Source: Metabacillus niabensis
Lineage (GTDB): Bacteria > Bacillota > Bacilli > Bacillales > Bacillaceae
Assembly: GCF_020524345.1 (NCBI RefSeq)
Contig: NZ_JAIVLH010000016.1
Span: forward strand, 1 to 64,000
Length of the DNA: 64,000 nucleotides
Direction of reading: 5' to 3'
The notes beneath the pieces are model-generated. The model had not been told where the DNA came from and made no database searches. It was given only the letters and a program-made list of their open reading frames with translations. This document shows, in pieces, positions 33,218 through 44,171 of the stretch (position 1 is its first letter; every line of letters begins with the position of its first letter). The position numbers and the translations under genes are program-made.

Positions 33218-33982
33218 TCACGCTTTTTCTTGATTTTTAAGTAAATACAATGATGTAATCCAGGAGGTAATAGGTATAACCATTGTCACACCGATGCCGG
33301 CACAAAGCAATGTAAGCATCTCAGCACTGAATATTTTTGAATTCACAATTTCACCAAAAGAGTATGTTAAATCCTTAAACCAAATAAGCAGGGCTAAATA
33401 TCCACCGAAGAAAGCAAAAAACAGTGTGTTTGTACTTGTGCCTAAAATATCTTTTCCAATGCTTAATCCTGATGTGAATAAATCCTTTCGGGTGATAGTT
33501 GGATTGTGAAAATGGATTTCCCGCATTGGAGATGAAACAGCGATTGCTGTATCCGTAATAGCACCGATTGTACTCATGATCATGACAGATGCAGCGAGTT
33601 TGGTAAAATCAATTCCGATATAAAGAGAAAAAATACTTAACTCTTCTACTTCTTCCTCACCGAATCCTTGAATCATTGCATTTTTAGTAAGAAAGATAAT
33701 AAATAAAAGAAGAATTACAATCGATATAATCGTCGAAATAAATGCAGGTATCGTTGTATTATTCACTTTATTAATATAAAAGAGATTAATACAGCTAATG
33801 GCAATACTTGCCATAATCGTTAATATGATCGGATCGATATTTGGGTCATTCAAAAAGAAAAGAAGGATAAAAATGACAGCAAAATTGAAGAACAATGCTA
33901 AGAAAGATCGTACCCCTTTTTTTCCTCCAATGAGCGCCATTAAAAGAAATAAGATGACTGCGAGTACAACTAATGCATTCAT
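33218..33982 (-). CDS. YibE/F family membrane protein
   Basis: The 254-residue protein has about seven membrane helices and the family-specific MIMSTIGAITDTAIAVSSPMREI and SGLSIGKDILGTSTNTLFFAFFGG motifs. It is the shorter of two consecutive relatives. Its ATG overlaps the stop of the upstream gene (ATGA), with AGAGGGC ahead. YibE/F proteins are multi-pass proteins of Firmicutes without a known function. The twin arrangement suggests a heterodimeric channel or transporter. Confidence 0.78.
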   Translation of the reverse strand: MNALVVLAVILFLLMALIGGKKGVRSFLALFFNFAVIFILLFFLNDPNIDPIILTIMASIAISCINLFYINKVNNTTIPAFISTIISIVILLLFIIFLTKNAMIQGFGEEEVEELSIFSLYIGIDFTKLAASVMIMSTIGAITDTAIAVSSPMREIHFHNPTITRKDLFTSGLSIGKDILGTSTNTLFFAFFGGYLALLIWFKDLTYSFGEIVNSKIFSAEMLTLLCAGIGVTMVIPITSWITSLYLLKNQEKA

Positions 33983-35118
33983 AATTTTGCCCTCTTTCTA
34001 TTAATGAAAAATATCGTAATAAATAAACCAATAGGAATGGTGATGACAATTCCAATCCCCCCAGCCAGTGCTCTGGCTAATTCTAGTGAAAGATTCATGG
34101 AAAGAGTGTATCCCAATGGTGAGTGATTTTTTAAATATAAGATCAACATTGGGAGTGAACCGCTAATATAAGCGAAAAACAAGATGTTTGTCATCGTCCC
34201 CATAATATCTTTCCCTATTTCCATTCCTGATTTTTTCAGTGCTTTTACAGCAATGTTGTTATTTTTTTCAAACAATCCAAATATGGAAGAAGACATTGTA
34301 ATGGCTACATCCATTACCGCTCCTAACGAACCTAGAAATAATCCGGCCATAAACACCATTTGGTAAGGACGGGTTATAAATTGAAGCTCTTCATATCGAA
34401 GTCCTTCTTCAGAGGTCAGCCAAATAACAAGATAGGATATGAACAGTGACAGAAACGTACCAAGCAATGTTGCAATGATGGCTGCATAGGTCTTTTCATT
34501 AAAGCCGTTAGCAAGTAATAAAGATATAACCGTAAATAAAATGACGGCTATGCTGCAAATAACGATTAGGTTTCGATCGAGTTGATCGAGATAAAGGTCT
34601 AAGGCATATGAGAGTATCATGGCATTTACTACTAAACTAATGAGAGAGAAGAAACCTTGTTTCCGGCCGACAACTAATACGATAATCGCAAAAATCCAAG
34701 CGGCAATTAATACGTAAGTATCACGTTTTAGATCTTTAATCGTGCCGGTTAAATAGGTTTGTTCTCCTTTATTTTTCTCAATAGATACGAATAGTTTTTG
34801 ACCAACTTCATATTCTTGATCATATGCTTTTGAAGTGGAAAATTCATTAGTTAATTGAATAACCTGTCCTTTTTCATCCCCGTTTTTTATCTCAGCTAGG
34901 ATTTGCTGTGTGAAAAGATGATCTTTATTATCATACTGGTCTATCATTTCACTAGAGTCCGTGATATCTGTTTTTATCACTACAGCAATAGGACGGTCGT
35001 AAAATGAATCATTATTGTTCACAAAAATAAGTGATACTACAAACGCGAGTGTTACAAGCAGGTACAAAAAAATAGTTTTGTATGGTATTTTTTTATTTTT
35101 TGTTTCTATAACATTCAA
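33979..35118 (-). CDS. YibE/F family membrane protein with extracellular N-terminal domain
   Basis: The 379-residue protein has a first helix (about 15-33), an extracellular domain of about 100 residues (DSFYDRPIAVVIKTDI...QKLFVSIEKNKGEQTYLTGTI) with beta-strand character, and seven or more helices ending in the family motifs FLGSLGAVMDVAITMSSSI and KSGMEIGKDIMGTMTNILFFAYISG. The TTG start at 35118 follows GGAGG at seven bases; the frame to 35175 lacks a site. The second half matches the downstream gene, so the pair arose by duplication. Confidence 0.78.
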   Translation of the reverse strand: MNVIETKNKKIPYKTIFLYLLVTLAFVVSLIFVNNNDSFYDRPIAVVIKTDITDSSEMIDQYDNKDHLFTQQILAEIKNGDEKGQVIQLTNEFSTSKAYDQEYEVGQKLFVSIEKNKGEQTYLTGTIKDLKRDTYVLIAAWIFAIIVLVVGRKQGFFSLISLVVNAMILSYALDLYLDQLDRNLIVICSIAVILFTVISLLLANGFNEKTYAAIIATLLGTFLSLFISYLVIWLTSEEGLRYEELQFITRPYQMVFMAGLFLGSLGAVMDVAITMSSSIFGLFEKNNNIAVKALKKSGMEIGKDIMGTMTNILFFAYISGSLPMLILYLKNHSPLGYTLSMNLSLELARALAGGIGIVITIPIGLFITIFFINRKRAKL

Positions 35119-36861
<1,743 letters not shown>

Positions 36862-36863
36862 AA

Positions 36864-36900
36864 ATAACGCCTCTCACAAAGTAAAGGTGTGAGGCGTTAT
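36864..36900. terminator. Bidirectional terminator between the glucosidase and the kinase gene
   Basis: ATAACGCCTC pairs with GAGGCGTTAT across a loop that extends the stem with CAC/GTG. AT-rich tracts flank both sides. Confidence 0.7.
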
Positions 36901-36917
36901 TAATAATACAGCAATAC

Positions 36918-38645
36918 TTAATTAGTAATCCTTACCGCTTTTTTAGGAATCGTAAGGGTTACTGTTGTTCCTTTATTGACTTCGCTTTGATAAGATAAAC
37001 CAAACTCTTCACCGTATGAAAGTTGTACACGGTGGTGGACATTCCTTACTCCATAACCCTTTGTTTTGTTGGTTAAAATGGTTTCCAGCTTTTCAGGTTC
37101 TATTCCACAACCATTATCAGAAACTTTGAAAATTAAGCGATCTTTAGTTTGTTTACCTGATATGGTTAAGATACCTTTACCGGGCGTTGTTTTGTGGTCA
37201 ATCCCATGATCTATAGCATTTTCCACTAACGGCTGTAAGAGAAGATTAATCATCATGTAATCAAGAATATCCTTCTCTACTTCACAATGAACCTCAAATG
37301 AATGCGAATGCATCATTCGTTGAATTTGAATATAGGAAGTTGTATTTTTAAGTTCATCTTTAACAGAAATAGTGTTTTTTCCTTGATTCAATGTCGTACG
37401 GTAAAATGTTGAAAGATATTGAGCCATTTGACTAATATCCTCTTGATCAGCCATAATTGCCTTGCTGTTAATCAGAGACAGGCTGTTATAGAAAAAGTGA
37501 GGATTAATTTGGGCTTGTAATGCTTTCATCTCATATTCTTGACGAGCAATTTTACTTTTGTATACTTCATTAATCATGGTGTTTAATTTATGAACCATAT
37601 TCCCGAACTTTTGAATTAAGTGACCAATTTCATCAGATGCAGTGTTGGTCACAGTTACGACCAATTCCCCTTTTTCAACCTGTTCCATATTTTTAGATAA
37701 CATGATTAACGGTCGTACGACCACTTTTGAAAGAAAATAAATAGATAAAAACAGAATCAGGATAGAAGACAGAACAACGATAAAAAAGGTAAGCTCAAGT
37801 CCGAAAGAAGAAGCAGAGACTGCACTATACGGACGATAAAGATAGGCTGTCCAGTTATAAGGGGTAAGTTCAGCTTTCTTAAAGATATAGTGTTCGTTTA
37901 ATGTATCCTCACGTACTAGTTTTAACAATTCGTTTTCTGTTAGCGCATAAGACATATTTGTTTCTGAAAATTGGTTGACTTGAAACACTGGTTTATCTTG
38001 TTCATCAAGAATCATGAGTCCGTAATTATCTTCATATAAGGTGGACATTGATTCAAACACATTTTCATAATCGATATCCATGTAAACGATATTGGTTGTA
38101 TTATGGTGACGATCAAATAATTGACTGGCAACTTCGAATGATTTCTCTTTAGCTGATACGATTAATGTAGGTGTGGATGCTTCCGAAACGCTTTCAAACC
38201 AACTGTATTGTTCAATATCTGATAAAGGTCTGAGGCTCTCACCGTGTGAATGCATCTCATTATTACTATAAATCGTAATTCTATTAATATCTGTTTGCAA
38301 AAACTTCGACGTGTTTAATAGAGGATCAAGTGTATCGTGATAAAATAAAAACATTTCATAGTTATTATCATAAGTAGATGTAACACCTCTTTTTACATCT
38401 TCATTCCAAACAATATGATTCATTGCATCAAAATAAGTATTTACTTTATAATCAAGGCTTGAGATTGCCTGATTAAGAGATTCATCTAACACTTCATTTT
38501 CGCGTGTAATGAATAAATGTTGTACCTGGTTATACCAGAAACTTCCTAATGTAATAACTGGGAGTAAACCTGATAGTAGGCAGATAAATAAGATTTTATT
38601 TCTAAATTTTAGGTTTTTAAACCAATTGTTTATATTGTGCATCAT
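36918..38645 (-). CDS. Sensor histidine kinase, YesM family
   Basis: The 575-residue kinase has two membrane helices (about 16-37 and 280-303) enclosing an extracellular Cache-type sensor domain, a HAMP region (KVVVRPLIMLSKNMEQVEKGEL), the phospho-acceptor motif QINPHFFYNSL (His near 388) and an ATPase domain with ENAIDHGIDH, DNGCGI and GYGVRNVHHRVQLSYG. It is co-transcribed with the AraC-type response regulator, whose stop overlaps its ATG by one base. The divergent ABC importer is the expected target, with sugar sensed outside the cell. Confidence 0.85.
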   Translation of the reverse strand: MMHNINNWFKNLKFRNKILFICLLSGLLPVITLGSFWYNQVQHLFITRENEVLDESLNQAISSLDYKVNTYFDAMNHIVWNEDVKRGVTSTYDNNYEMFLFYHDTLDPLLNTSKFLQTDINRITIYSNNEMHSHGESLRPLSDIEQYSWFESVSEASTPTLIVSAKEKSFEVASQLFDRHHNTTNIVYMDIDYENVFESMSTLYEDNYGLMILDEQDKPVFQVNQFSETNMSYALTENELLKLVREDTLNEHYIFKKAELTPYNWTAYLYRPYSAVSASSFGLELTFFIVVLSSILILFLSIYFLSKVVVRPLIMLSKNMEQVEKGELVVTVTNTASDEIGHLIQKFGNMVHKLNTMINEVYKSKIARQEYEMKALQAQINPHFFYNSLSLINSKAIMADQEDISQMAQYLSTFYRTTLNQGKNTISVKDELKNTTSYIQIQRMMHSHSFEVHCEVEKDILDYMMINLLLQPLVENAIDHGIDHKTTPGKGILTISGKQTKDRLIFKVSDNGCGIEPEKLETILTNKTKGYGVRNVHHRVQLSYGEEFGLSYQSEVNKGTTVTLTIPKKAVRITN

Positions 38646-40201
38646 TATGAGTTCTCTTTCATTTTTTTATCCATTTGTCGGTATTTTTCTGGACTTGCTC
38701 CGAAATGCTCCCGAAAACTTCGAACAAAGTATGAGAGATTTTGATAGCCTACATTATGACATATATCAATCACTTTCATGTTTGTAGTATTAAGTAGATC
38801 TTTAGCAACTTCCATTCTTAGATTTTTAATATATTTATTGATCCCGCAACCTGTTTCCTGGATGAATATTTCACTTAGATATCCTGGTGATAAGTAGACT
38901 TGTTCAGACAATAAATTCAAAGATAAATCTTCCTGGTAATGTTCTTGTATATATTTTTTTATAATTTGGATCACATGTTTTGGAGATTTTCTCTCATCGT
39001 CCAATTTTTTTACGATCTCATTTTGTACGGATGTTAAAATCTCTTCAATATCAGAAAAATGATGACAGGAATATATATCCTCCATTTTTTTATTAATGGT
39101 TTTTTTATCATATAAGGGCAGATCACACACTAGCAGTTGTAATAGTTTTGAAAATAAAAATCGGACATAGATATGAGATATTTCCAAATTTAAACGGTAC
39201 TTTTCGAACAAAAGGTTCATATTTTGTTTAAAACTAACAATATCAGCAAATGTAACAGCATTTTTTATGGACTGAAGGAGGTCATCATCTCCTTCAGGAT
39301 ATCCTTTATCTTCAATTTGTATGGCTTCTTTTGGAAATACATAGGTGTCAGAATAGAAAAAACGGTCTTCGATATCCTTCTCCAACTCCTCGTAGAACCT
39401 TGGCATCTCACTAGGTGATGACAGGTTCGTGCTGATCGAGGTAAAACAGTTTATACCATATTCTTCATGAATTTGTTTTTGAATTCTTGTTGCAGTCTGC
39501 TCAGTGTTTATGGAGTTCTCTCCGTTTTTCTTAACTAACAATAAAATTTGAAATGGATTAAGATCAATAAAGTTACATGAGAAATTTGGAATAGCTTTTT
39601 CGATTGTTTGGTAGAAAAATAGAGTATCTTTTTCCTTAGGAAGTCGATCGAAAAAAGGTTCATCAAACTGCATTAAAACCATGTGTGAATAATCGCATAA
39701 AAAGTCGAAATTGGTGGAAGGGTATTCATTTTTAAGATTTTGCAAAGGAACCTTATTTATAAGACGATTAAGAATATGGGTTTTTAAGAGTTCTGTGTTT
39801 GCTTCTATTTCTGCTAGTTCTTTTTCCATAGTTTTAATATTTTGTATGACTGAACGAAGTGTTGGTCGAAATTCATCTGGTTTTACTGGCTTCAAAATAT
39901 AGTCAACAGCTCGTAATGATAGAGCTTTTTTTATATAGTCAAAATCATCATGACCACTAAAAAAAATGGTTTGAATAGCAGGATAAAGTTCTCGCGCTTT
40001 TGTAGCTAACTCAATCCCATCAATAAAAGGCATTTTAATATCTGTAAACAAAATATGAACAGGCTGTTTCCTTAATAGAGTAAGAGCCTCTTTTCCATTA
40101 CTTGCTTCCATTATATCAAGTTGAAAACGGTATTTATTGAGAAGAAAACGAATAACGTTTCGTTCGTCTTTTTCGTCATCTACAATTAAAATTCGATACA
40201 T
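38645..40201 (-). CDS. AraC-type response regulator, YesN family
   Basis: The 518-residue protein has a receiver domain at residues 1-120 (ILIVDDEKDE, phospho-acceptor LFTDIKMP near 55, DYILKPV) and a long middle linker. The C-terminal AraC double helix-turn-helix (about 410-512) contains DLSLNLLSEQVYLSPGYLSEIFIQETG and VIDICHNVGYQNLSYFVRSFREHFGASPEKYR. It is the partner of the kinase and a probable activator of the divergent solute-binding-protein gene. An ATG lies after GGGAAAAAT. Confidence 0.87.
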   Translation of the reverse strand: MYRILIVDDEKDERNVIRFLLNKYRFQLDIMEASNGKEALTLLRKQPVHILFTDIKMPFIDGIELATKARELYPAIQTIFFSGHDDFDYIKKALSLRAVDYILKPVKPDEFRPTLRSVIQNIKTMEKELAEIEANTELLKTHILNRLINKVPLQNLKNEYPSTNFDFLCDYSHMVLMQFDEPFFDRLPKEKDTLFFYQTIEKAIPNFSCNFIDLNPFQILLLVKKNGENSINTEQTATRIQKQIHEEYGINCFTSISTNLSSPSEMPRFYEELEKDIEDRFFYSDTYVFPKEAIQIEDKGYPEGDDDLLQSIKNAVTFADIVSFKQNMNLLFEKYRLNLEISHIYVRFLFSKLLQLLVCDLPLYDKKTINKKMEDIYSCHHFSDIEEILTSVQNEIVKKLDDERKSPKHVIQIIKKYIQEHYQEDLSLNLLSEQVYLSPGYLSEIFIQETGCGINKYIKNLRMEVAKDLLNTTNMKVIDICHNVGYQNLSYFVRSFREHFGASPEKYRQMDKKMKENS

Positions 40202-40292
40202 ATTTTTCCCTCCGAGATATAATATTTGTTCATTATATCATTGAGTTTTTTTGGGAAGCCAATTAGTGAAAAATGTTCCGGAAAAAAGTACA

Positions 40293-40306
40293 TGAAAACG
40301 GTTTAT
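40293..40306. promoter_or_regulatory. Candidate cre site for the ABC importer
   Basis: TGAAAACGGTTTAT matches the CcpA consensus at 12 of 14 positions. It lies 90 bases before the solute-binding-protein gene. Catabolite repression of a sugar importer is plausible. Confidence 0.45.
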
Positions 40307-40395
40307 TTAATATTTTTGAAGAAAGCTAAAACCATTACACTAAAGGTGTGCCAAAGACGTGGCTTATACAAAAGGGATATACGAGGGGGAGAACA

Positions 40396-42078
40396 ATGAA
40401 GCGTAACTCAATATTTAAGCGGATTACCATGCTATCCATAGTATCTGTTATGACAGTTTCTTTAGTAGCATGTGTAGAAAAAGAGCCATCTAATGCAGCA
40501 GATTCTGCATCAAAGAATGGAGAAAAAGTCATTAAAATGGGACGTGTAACGTCAGCAAATCCAAAGTTACCTGAAGGTGATACGTATGAGGATAATGCCT
40601 ATACTCGTCTAGTAGAAGAGGAATTTGGGGCAAAAATCGTCAATGCTTTTGAAGGTGAAGGAGAAGATTATACAAGACAGGTTGCACTTGCTATTTCTTC
40701 TGGAGAACTCCCGGATATGATGCGGGTTGATTCAAGAGAAGAATTGAAAGAGTTGGTTGAGAATGACTTAATAGCAGATTTATCGGATGTTTATGATGAA
40801 AATGCAAGCGATTACATTAAAGATATATACAATTCATATGATGGAAGAAGCTTGGAAGATGCATCATTTGACGGGCGACTAATGGCGCTTCCAGCGACAA
40901 TTGGGGATGAAGCTCCTAATATGATGTGGATTCGTAAAGACTGGACAGAAAAGCTGGGACTGGAAATTGATGCTGATGGGGACCGTCTCATTACATTAGA
41001 TGAACTAGAAAAAACGGCAAAGGCATTTATTGAAAAAGATCCTGGAGGAACGGGCAATCCTATCGGAATTCCTATGGCTTACTGGTTAAATTCCGGAAGC
41101 TACGGAGGCTCTGCGCTTAATATGACATCCATTGCCGGAATATTTAATGCGTATCCTAGATTTTGGATTGAAGATGAAAATGGAAATATCACAAATGGCT
41201 CCATAACAGAGGGAACAAAGCAGGCACTAGGTGTCTTGTCTGATTGGTATAAAGAAGGAATCCTTGATCCACAGTTTGGAACTAGAACATGGGATGACAT
41301 CATGGCTCTTGTAACAAACGGACAAACAGGTATTGTAACTGGTCCATGGCATATTCCTGACTGGGGATTATCGACTGTAAGAGAAATGGATAAGAATGCA
41401 AATTTCGAAGCGTATGCACTAGAAGATGAAAATGGAAAAGTAAATGTTGCTCATACGAACCCAACTGGCGCATTTATCGTTGTTAGAAAAGACTATGAAC
41501 ATCCTGAATTAGCCATTGAGATTTTGAATCTTTTCTATGATGAGCTTGCAAATTCGAAAGATTTAGCATCTGATTATCCAGAGGTTGCAGAATACAAAGA
41601 ACTTGGTGTTGATGGTTCAACAAGACCGTTTAATATCGAAGTGTTAAAATCTGATAATTTATTATTCGACTATTCAAATATAATGGGTGCAGTTAATGGT
41701 GAAATTGAGATGGAAGAAATCGCGTCATCTGAGGCAAGAGACGCAGCGACAAGTATTATGAAATATACAGAAAATCCTGCAGAAGCTGATACAGCGGATT
41801 GGTCAAAATATCATTCTCGGGTAAAAGGTATGGGCTTGATCGATAAACTGACAAAAGAGGATAAATTCAATTGGGTAACTCCTGTATACTTCGGAAATAC
41901 GGAGACATTAGAGAAAAAAGGAGCGAACCTTCTGAAACTAGAAGAAGAAGATTTCATTAAAATTGTCACAGGTGCAGAGCCTCTTGATTATTTTGATACC
42001 TTTGTATCCAATTGGAAAAGTCAAGGTGGAGATGAAATCATCGCTGAAATAGAAGAAGTCCTTGCTGAAGAGGAGTAA
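40396..42078 (+). CDS. Carbohydrate ABC transporter solute-binding lipoprotein
   Basis: The 560-residue protein has a lipoprotein signal (MKRNSIFKRITMLSIVSVMTV then SLVAC, Cys near 26) and the large LplA-type binding fold with MMWIRKDWTEKLGLEIDADGDRLITLDELEKTAKAF, where the D-DGD loop resembles the calcium site seen in LplA/YtcQ proteins. GAGGGGGAG precedes ATG 40396; the longer frame starts at 40348 without a site. Two permease genes follow. It probably binds an oligosaccharide. No ATPase gene is nearby, so a shared MsmX-type ATPase must power it. Confidence 0.85.
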   Translation: MKRNSIFKRITMLSIVSVMTVSLVACVEKEPSNAADSASKNGEKVIKMGRVTSANPKLPEGDTYEDNAYTRLVEEEFGAKIVNAFEGEGEDYTRQVALAISSGELPDMMRVDSREELKELVENDLIADLSDVYDENASDYIKDIYNSYDGRSLEDASFDGRLMALPATIGDEAPNMMWIRKDWTEKLGLEIDADGDRLITLDELEKTAKAFIEKDPGGTGNPIGIPMAYWLNSGSYGGSALNMTSIAGIFNAYPRFWIEDENGNITNGSITEGTKQALGVLSDWYKEGILDPQFGTRTWDDIMALVTNGQTGIVTGPWHIPDWGLSTVREMDKNANFEAYALEDENGKVNVAHTNPTGAFIVVRKDYEHPELAIEILNLFYDELANSKDLASDYPEVAEYKELGVDGSTRPFNIEVLKSDNLLFDYSNIMGAVNGEIEMEEIASSEARDAATSIMKYTENPAEADTADWSKYHSRVKGMGLIDKLTKEDKFNWVTPVYFGNTETLEKKGANLLKLEEEDFIKIVTGAEPLDYFDTFVSNWKSQGGDEIIAEIEEVLAEEE

Positions 42079-42087
42079 GGAATCCTA

Positions 42088-42114
42088 AATAAGGGCTGCT
42101 TGGCAGCTCTTATT
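42088..42114 (+). promoter_or_regulatory. Intercistronic stem-loop between binding protein and permease
   Basis: AATAAGGGCTGC and GCAGCTCTTATT form a 12-bp stem with one G-U pair and a TTG loop, followed only by CTTTAA. Such hairpins often protect the upstream message and give more binding protein than permease. Confidence 0.6.
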
Positions 42115-42136
42115 CTTTAAGGAGGGAGAATATGTT

Positions 42137-43087
42137 ATGAAACAGATAGAGCATGCAAATACCAATCTAGAGCCCATCTATCAAAAGAAAAAAAGAAGAA
42201 GATTGACTAAAATAGAAGCTTCGTATCATCTTATGCTGTTGCCCGGGATGATCTTTTTATTCATTTTTAGTTATATCCCAATGTTTGGGATCATCATGGC
42301 CTTTCAAGATTATATTCCAGCAAAAGGAATGCTAGGGTCTGAATTTGTTGGATTTGATCATTTTACGTATATGTTTTCATTACCAGATATCGGTCAAATA
42401 TTCTCAAACACACTTGTCATCGCACTTGGAAAAATCATAATAGGAACTTTAATGGCAATTGTGTTTTCCATTTTATTAAATGAAGTTAGGGTTAAGCTGT
42501 TAAAAAAATCGATTCAAACCGTTGTTTATTTACCTCATTTTCTATCATGGGTTGTATTGGCATCGGTAGTGGTAAATATGTTTAACCTTGATGGAACGGT
42601 GAATCAAATTTTAACCTTTCTGGGTTTTGAAAAGCTCAACTTTCTTGGAAGTAATAAGCTATTTCAACCGTTAATCATTGGGACAGATGTTTGGAAGGAA
42701 TTTGGATTTAATTCCATTGTCTACCTAGCTGCAATAACAGCAATAGACCCCGGGCTTCATGAAGCAGCAAGTATGGATGGAGCCAGTTGGTGGAAGCGGG
42801 TTTGGCACATAACACTTCCCGGAATGCTGCCTATCATTCTATTATTAGCAATACTAAGTCTTCCTAATATATTAAATGCTGGTTTTGATCAAATTTACAA
42901 TCTTTACTCACCTATGGTTTATGAAACAGGAGATATTCTTGACACATATGTTTACAGGATTGGACTACTCGGCCGTGAATATAGCTTTGGTACTGCTGTA
43001 GGCTTATTTAAGTCATTAATAGGATTAATATTAATCTTATCAGCGAACAATGCTGCTAAAAAATACACAGATAGAAAGTTATTTTAA
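42137..43087 (+). CDS. ABC transporter permease, LplB family
   Basis: The 316-residue permease has six membrane helices and the binding-protein-dependent transport EAA motif EAASMDGASWWKRVWHITLPGM near 208-230. It starts with a charged tail (QKKKRRRLTKIEASYHLML) typical of LplB/YteP proteins. GGAGGGAG precedes the ATG. It forms a heterodimer with the next permease. Only a 15-base gap separates the two. Confidence 0.85.
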   Translation: MKQIEHANTNLEPIYQKKKRRRLTKIEASYHLMLLPGMIFLFIFSYIPMFGIIMAFQDYIPAKGMLGSEFVGFDHFTYMFSLPDIGQIFSNTLVIALGKIIIGTLMAIVFSILLNEVRVKLLKKSIQTVVYLPHFLSWVVLASVVVNMFNLDGTVNQILTFLGFEKLNFLGSNKLFQPLIIGTDVWKEFGFNSIVYLAAITAIDPGLHEAASMDGASWWKRVWHITLPGMLPIILLLAILSLPNILNAGFDQIYNLYSPMVYETGDILDTYVYRIGLLGREYSFGTAVGLFKSLIGLILILSANNAAKKYTDRKLF

Positions 43088-43101
43088 GGGGGAAGAGGAT
43101 T

Positions 43102-43995
43102 GTGGTACAGAATAAGACTTTTTCAGGGCGTATAGGAAAAGTGATCATCTATACAATCGTCCTATTTTTAGGACTAATCTGTCTCCTGCCATTATGGAAT
43201 ATTGTGGCTATTTCTTTTAGCAGTAGTGAGGCGGTTGCCGCAAATGCTGTAGGTTTAACACCTGTCAATTTTACAACAAAAGCCTATACGATGATCATGG
43301 AAGATAGCCAATTTTGGCGCTCATTTTCTATCTCCATTCAACGAGTGATTCTTTCGCTTATTATTAATATGATTTTAATTGTCTTAATGGCATACCCGCT
43401 TTCTAAGTCTAAAAGGCATTTTAGAGGCAGAAATATCTATATGAATCTTATTATTTTTGCCATGTTGTTTAATGGGGGGATGATTCCTACTTACTTAGTC
43501 GTGAAAAACCTAGATCTCCTGAATACAATCTGGTCTTTGGTATTACCTGGAGCAGTCCAGATTTTTAGTATTATTCTGGTTATGAATTTCTTCATAGGTG
43601 TACCAAAATCGTTAGAAGAAGCAGCGATAATGGATGGCGCCAACCCATGGCAAGTGTTGGTAAAGGTGTATATTCCTGTCTCTCTGCCAGCACTAGCAAC
43701 TGTTGCATTATTTAGTATTGTTGGAAACTGGAATGACTTTTTCTCAGGATTGATTTATATGACGAAGGTGAGCAATTACCCGTTAATGACATATATTCAA
43801 GCACTATCAATTGATATTCAAGATATGTTAAAAGCAGGTGCAAACTCAAGTCAATTGGAGAATGTAATGGAAGTTTCAAATAGAAATTTAAATGCTGCAA
43901 AAATTGTCATTTCCACTATTCCATTATTACTCATCTATCCAATTTTACAGAAATATTTTATTACAGGTATTGTTGTTGGTTCCGTAAAGGAATAA
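43102..43995 (+). CDS. ABC transporter permease, LplC family
   Basis: The 297-residue second permease has six membrane helices and the EAA loop LEEAAIMDGANPWQVLVKVYIPVSLPAL near 172-199. The start is GTG with AAGAGG four bases upstream and AAGGGGG before that. The C-terminus ITGIVVGSVKE matches the LplC/YtcP group. The operon ends at a terminator. Confidence 0.85.
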   Translation: MVQNKTFSGRIGKVIIYTIVLFLGLICLLPLWNIVAISFSSSEAVAANAVGLTPVNFTTKAYTMIMEDSQFWRSFSISIQRVILSLIINMILIVLMAYPLSKSKRHFRGRNIYMNLIIFAMLFNGGMIPTYLVVKNLDLLNTIWSLVLPGAVQIFSIILVMNFFIGVPKSLEEAAIMDGANPWQVLVKVYIPVSLPALATVALFSIVGNWNDFFSGLIYMTKVSNYPLMTYIQALSIDIQDMLKAGANSSQLENVMEVSNRNLNAAKIVISTIPLLLIYPILQKYFITGIVVGSVKE

Positions 43996-44044
43996 AGGTC
44001 TGTAACATCGACTAACGGTGAAAAAGCTACTAACTAATTATGAA

Positions 44045-44076
44045 AAGCATCTACAAAATTTGTAGGTGCTTTTTTC
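44045..44076 (+). terminator. Terminator of the ABC importer operon
   Basis: AAGCATCTACAAA pairs with TTTGTAGGTGCTT and is followed by TTTT. It lies 50 bases after the last permease. Confidence 0.8.
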
Positions 44077-44171
44077 TATCAGTTATAAAATATTGAACAA
44101 AAATAATAAGAGTTATGTTAAAATTTGTAAGGTTATGTAATAATTTAGTAAAATAGAATAATGGTGATGTT

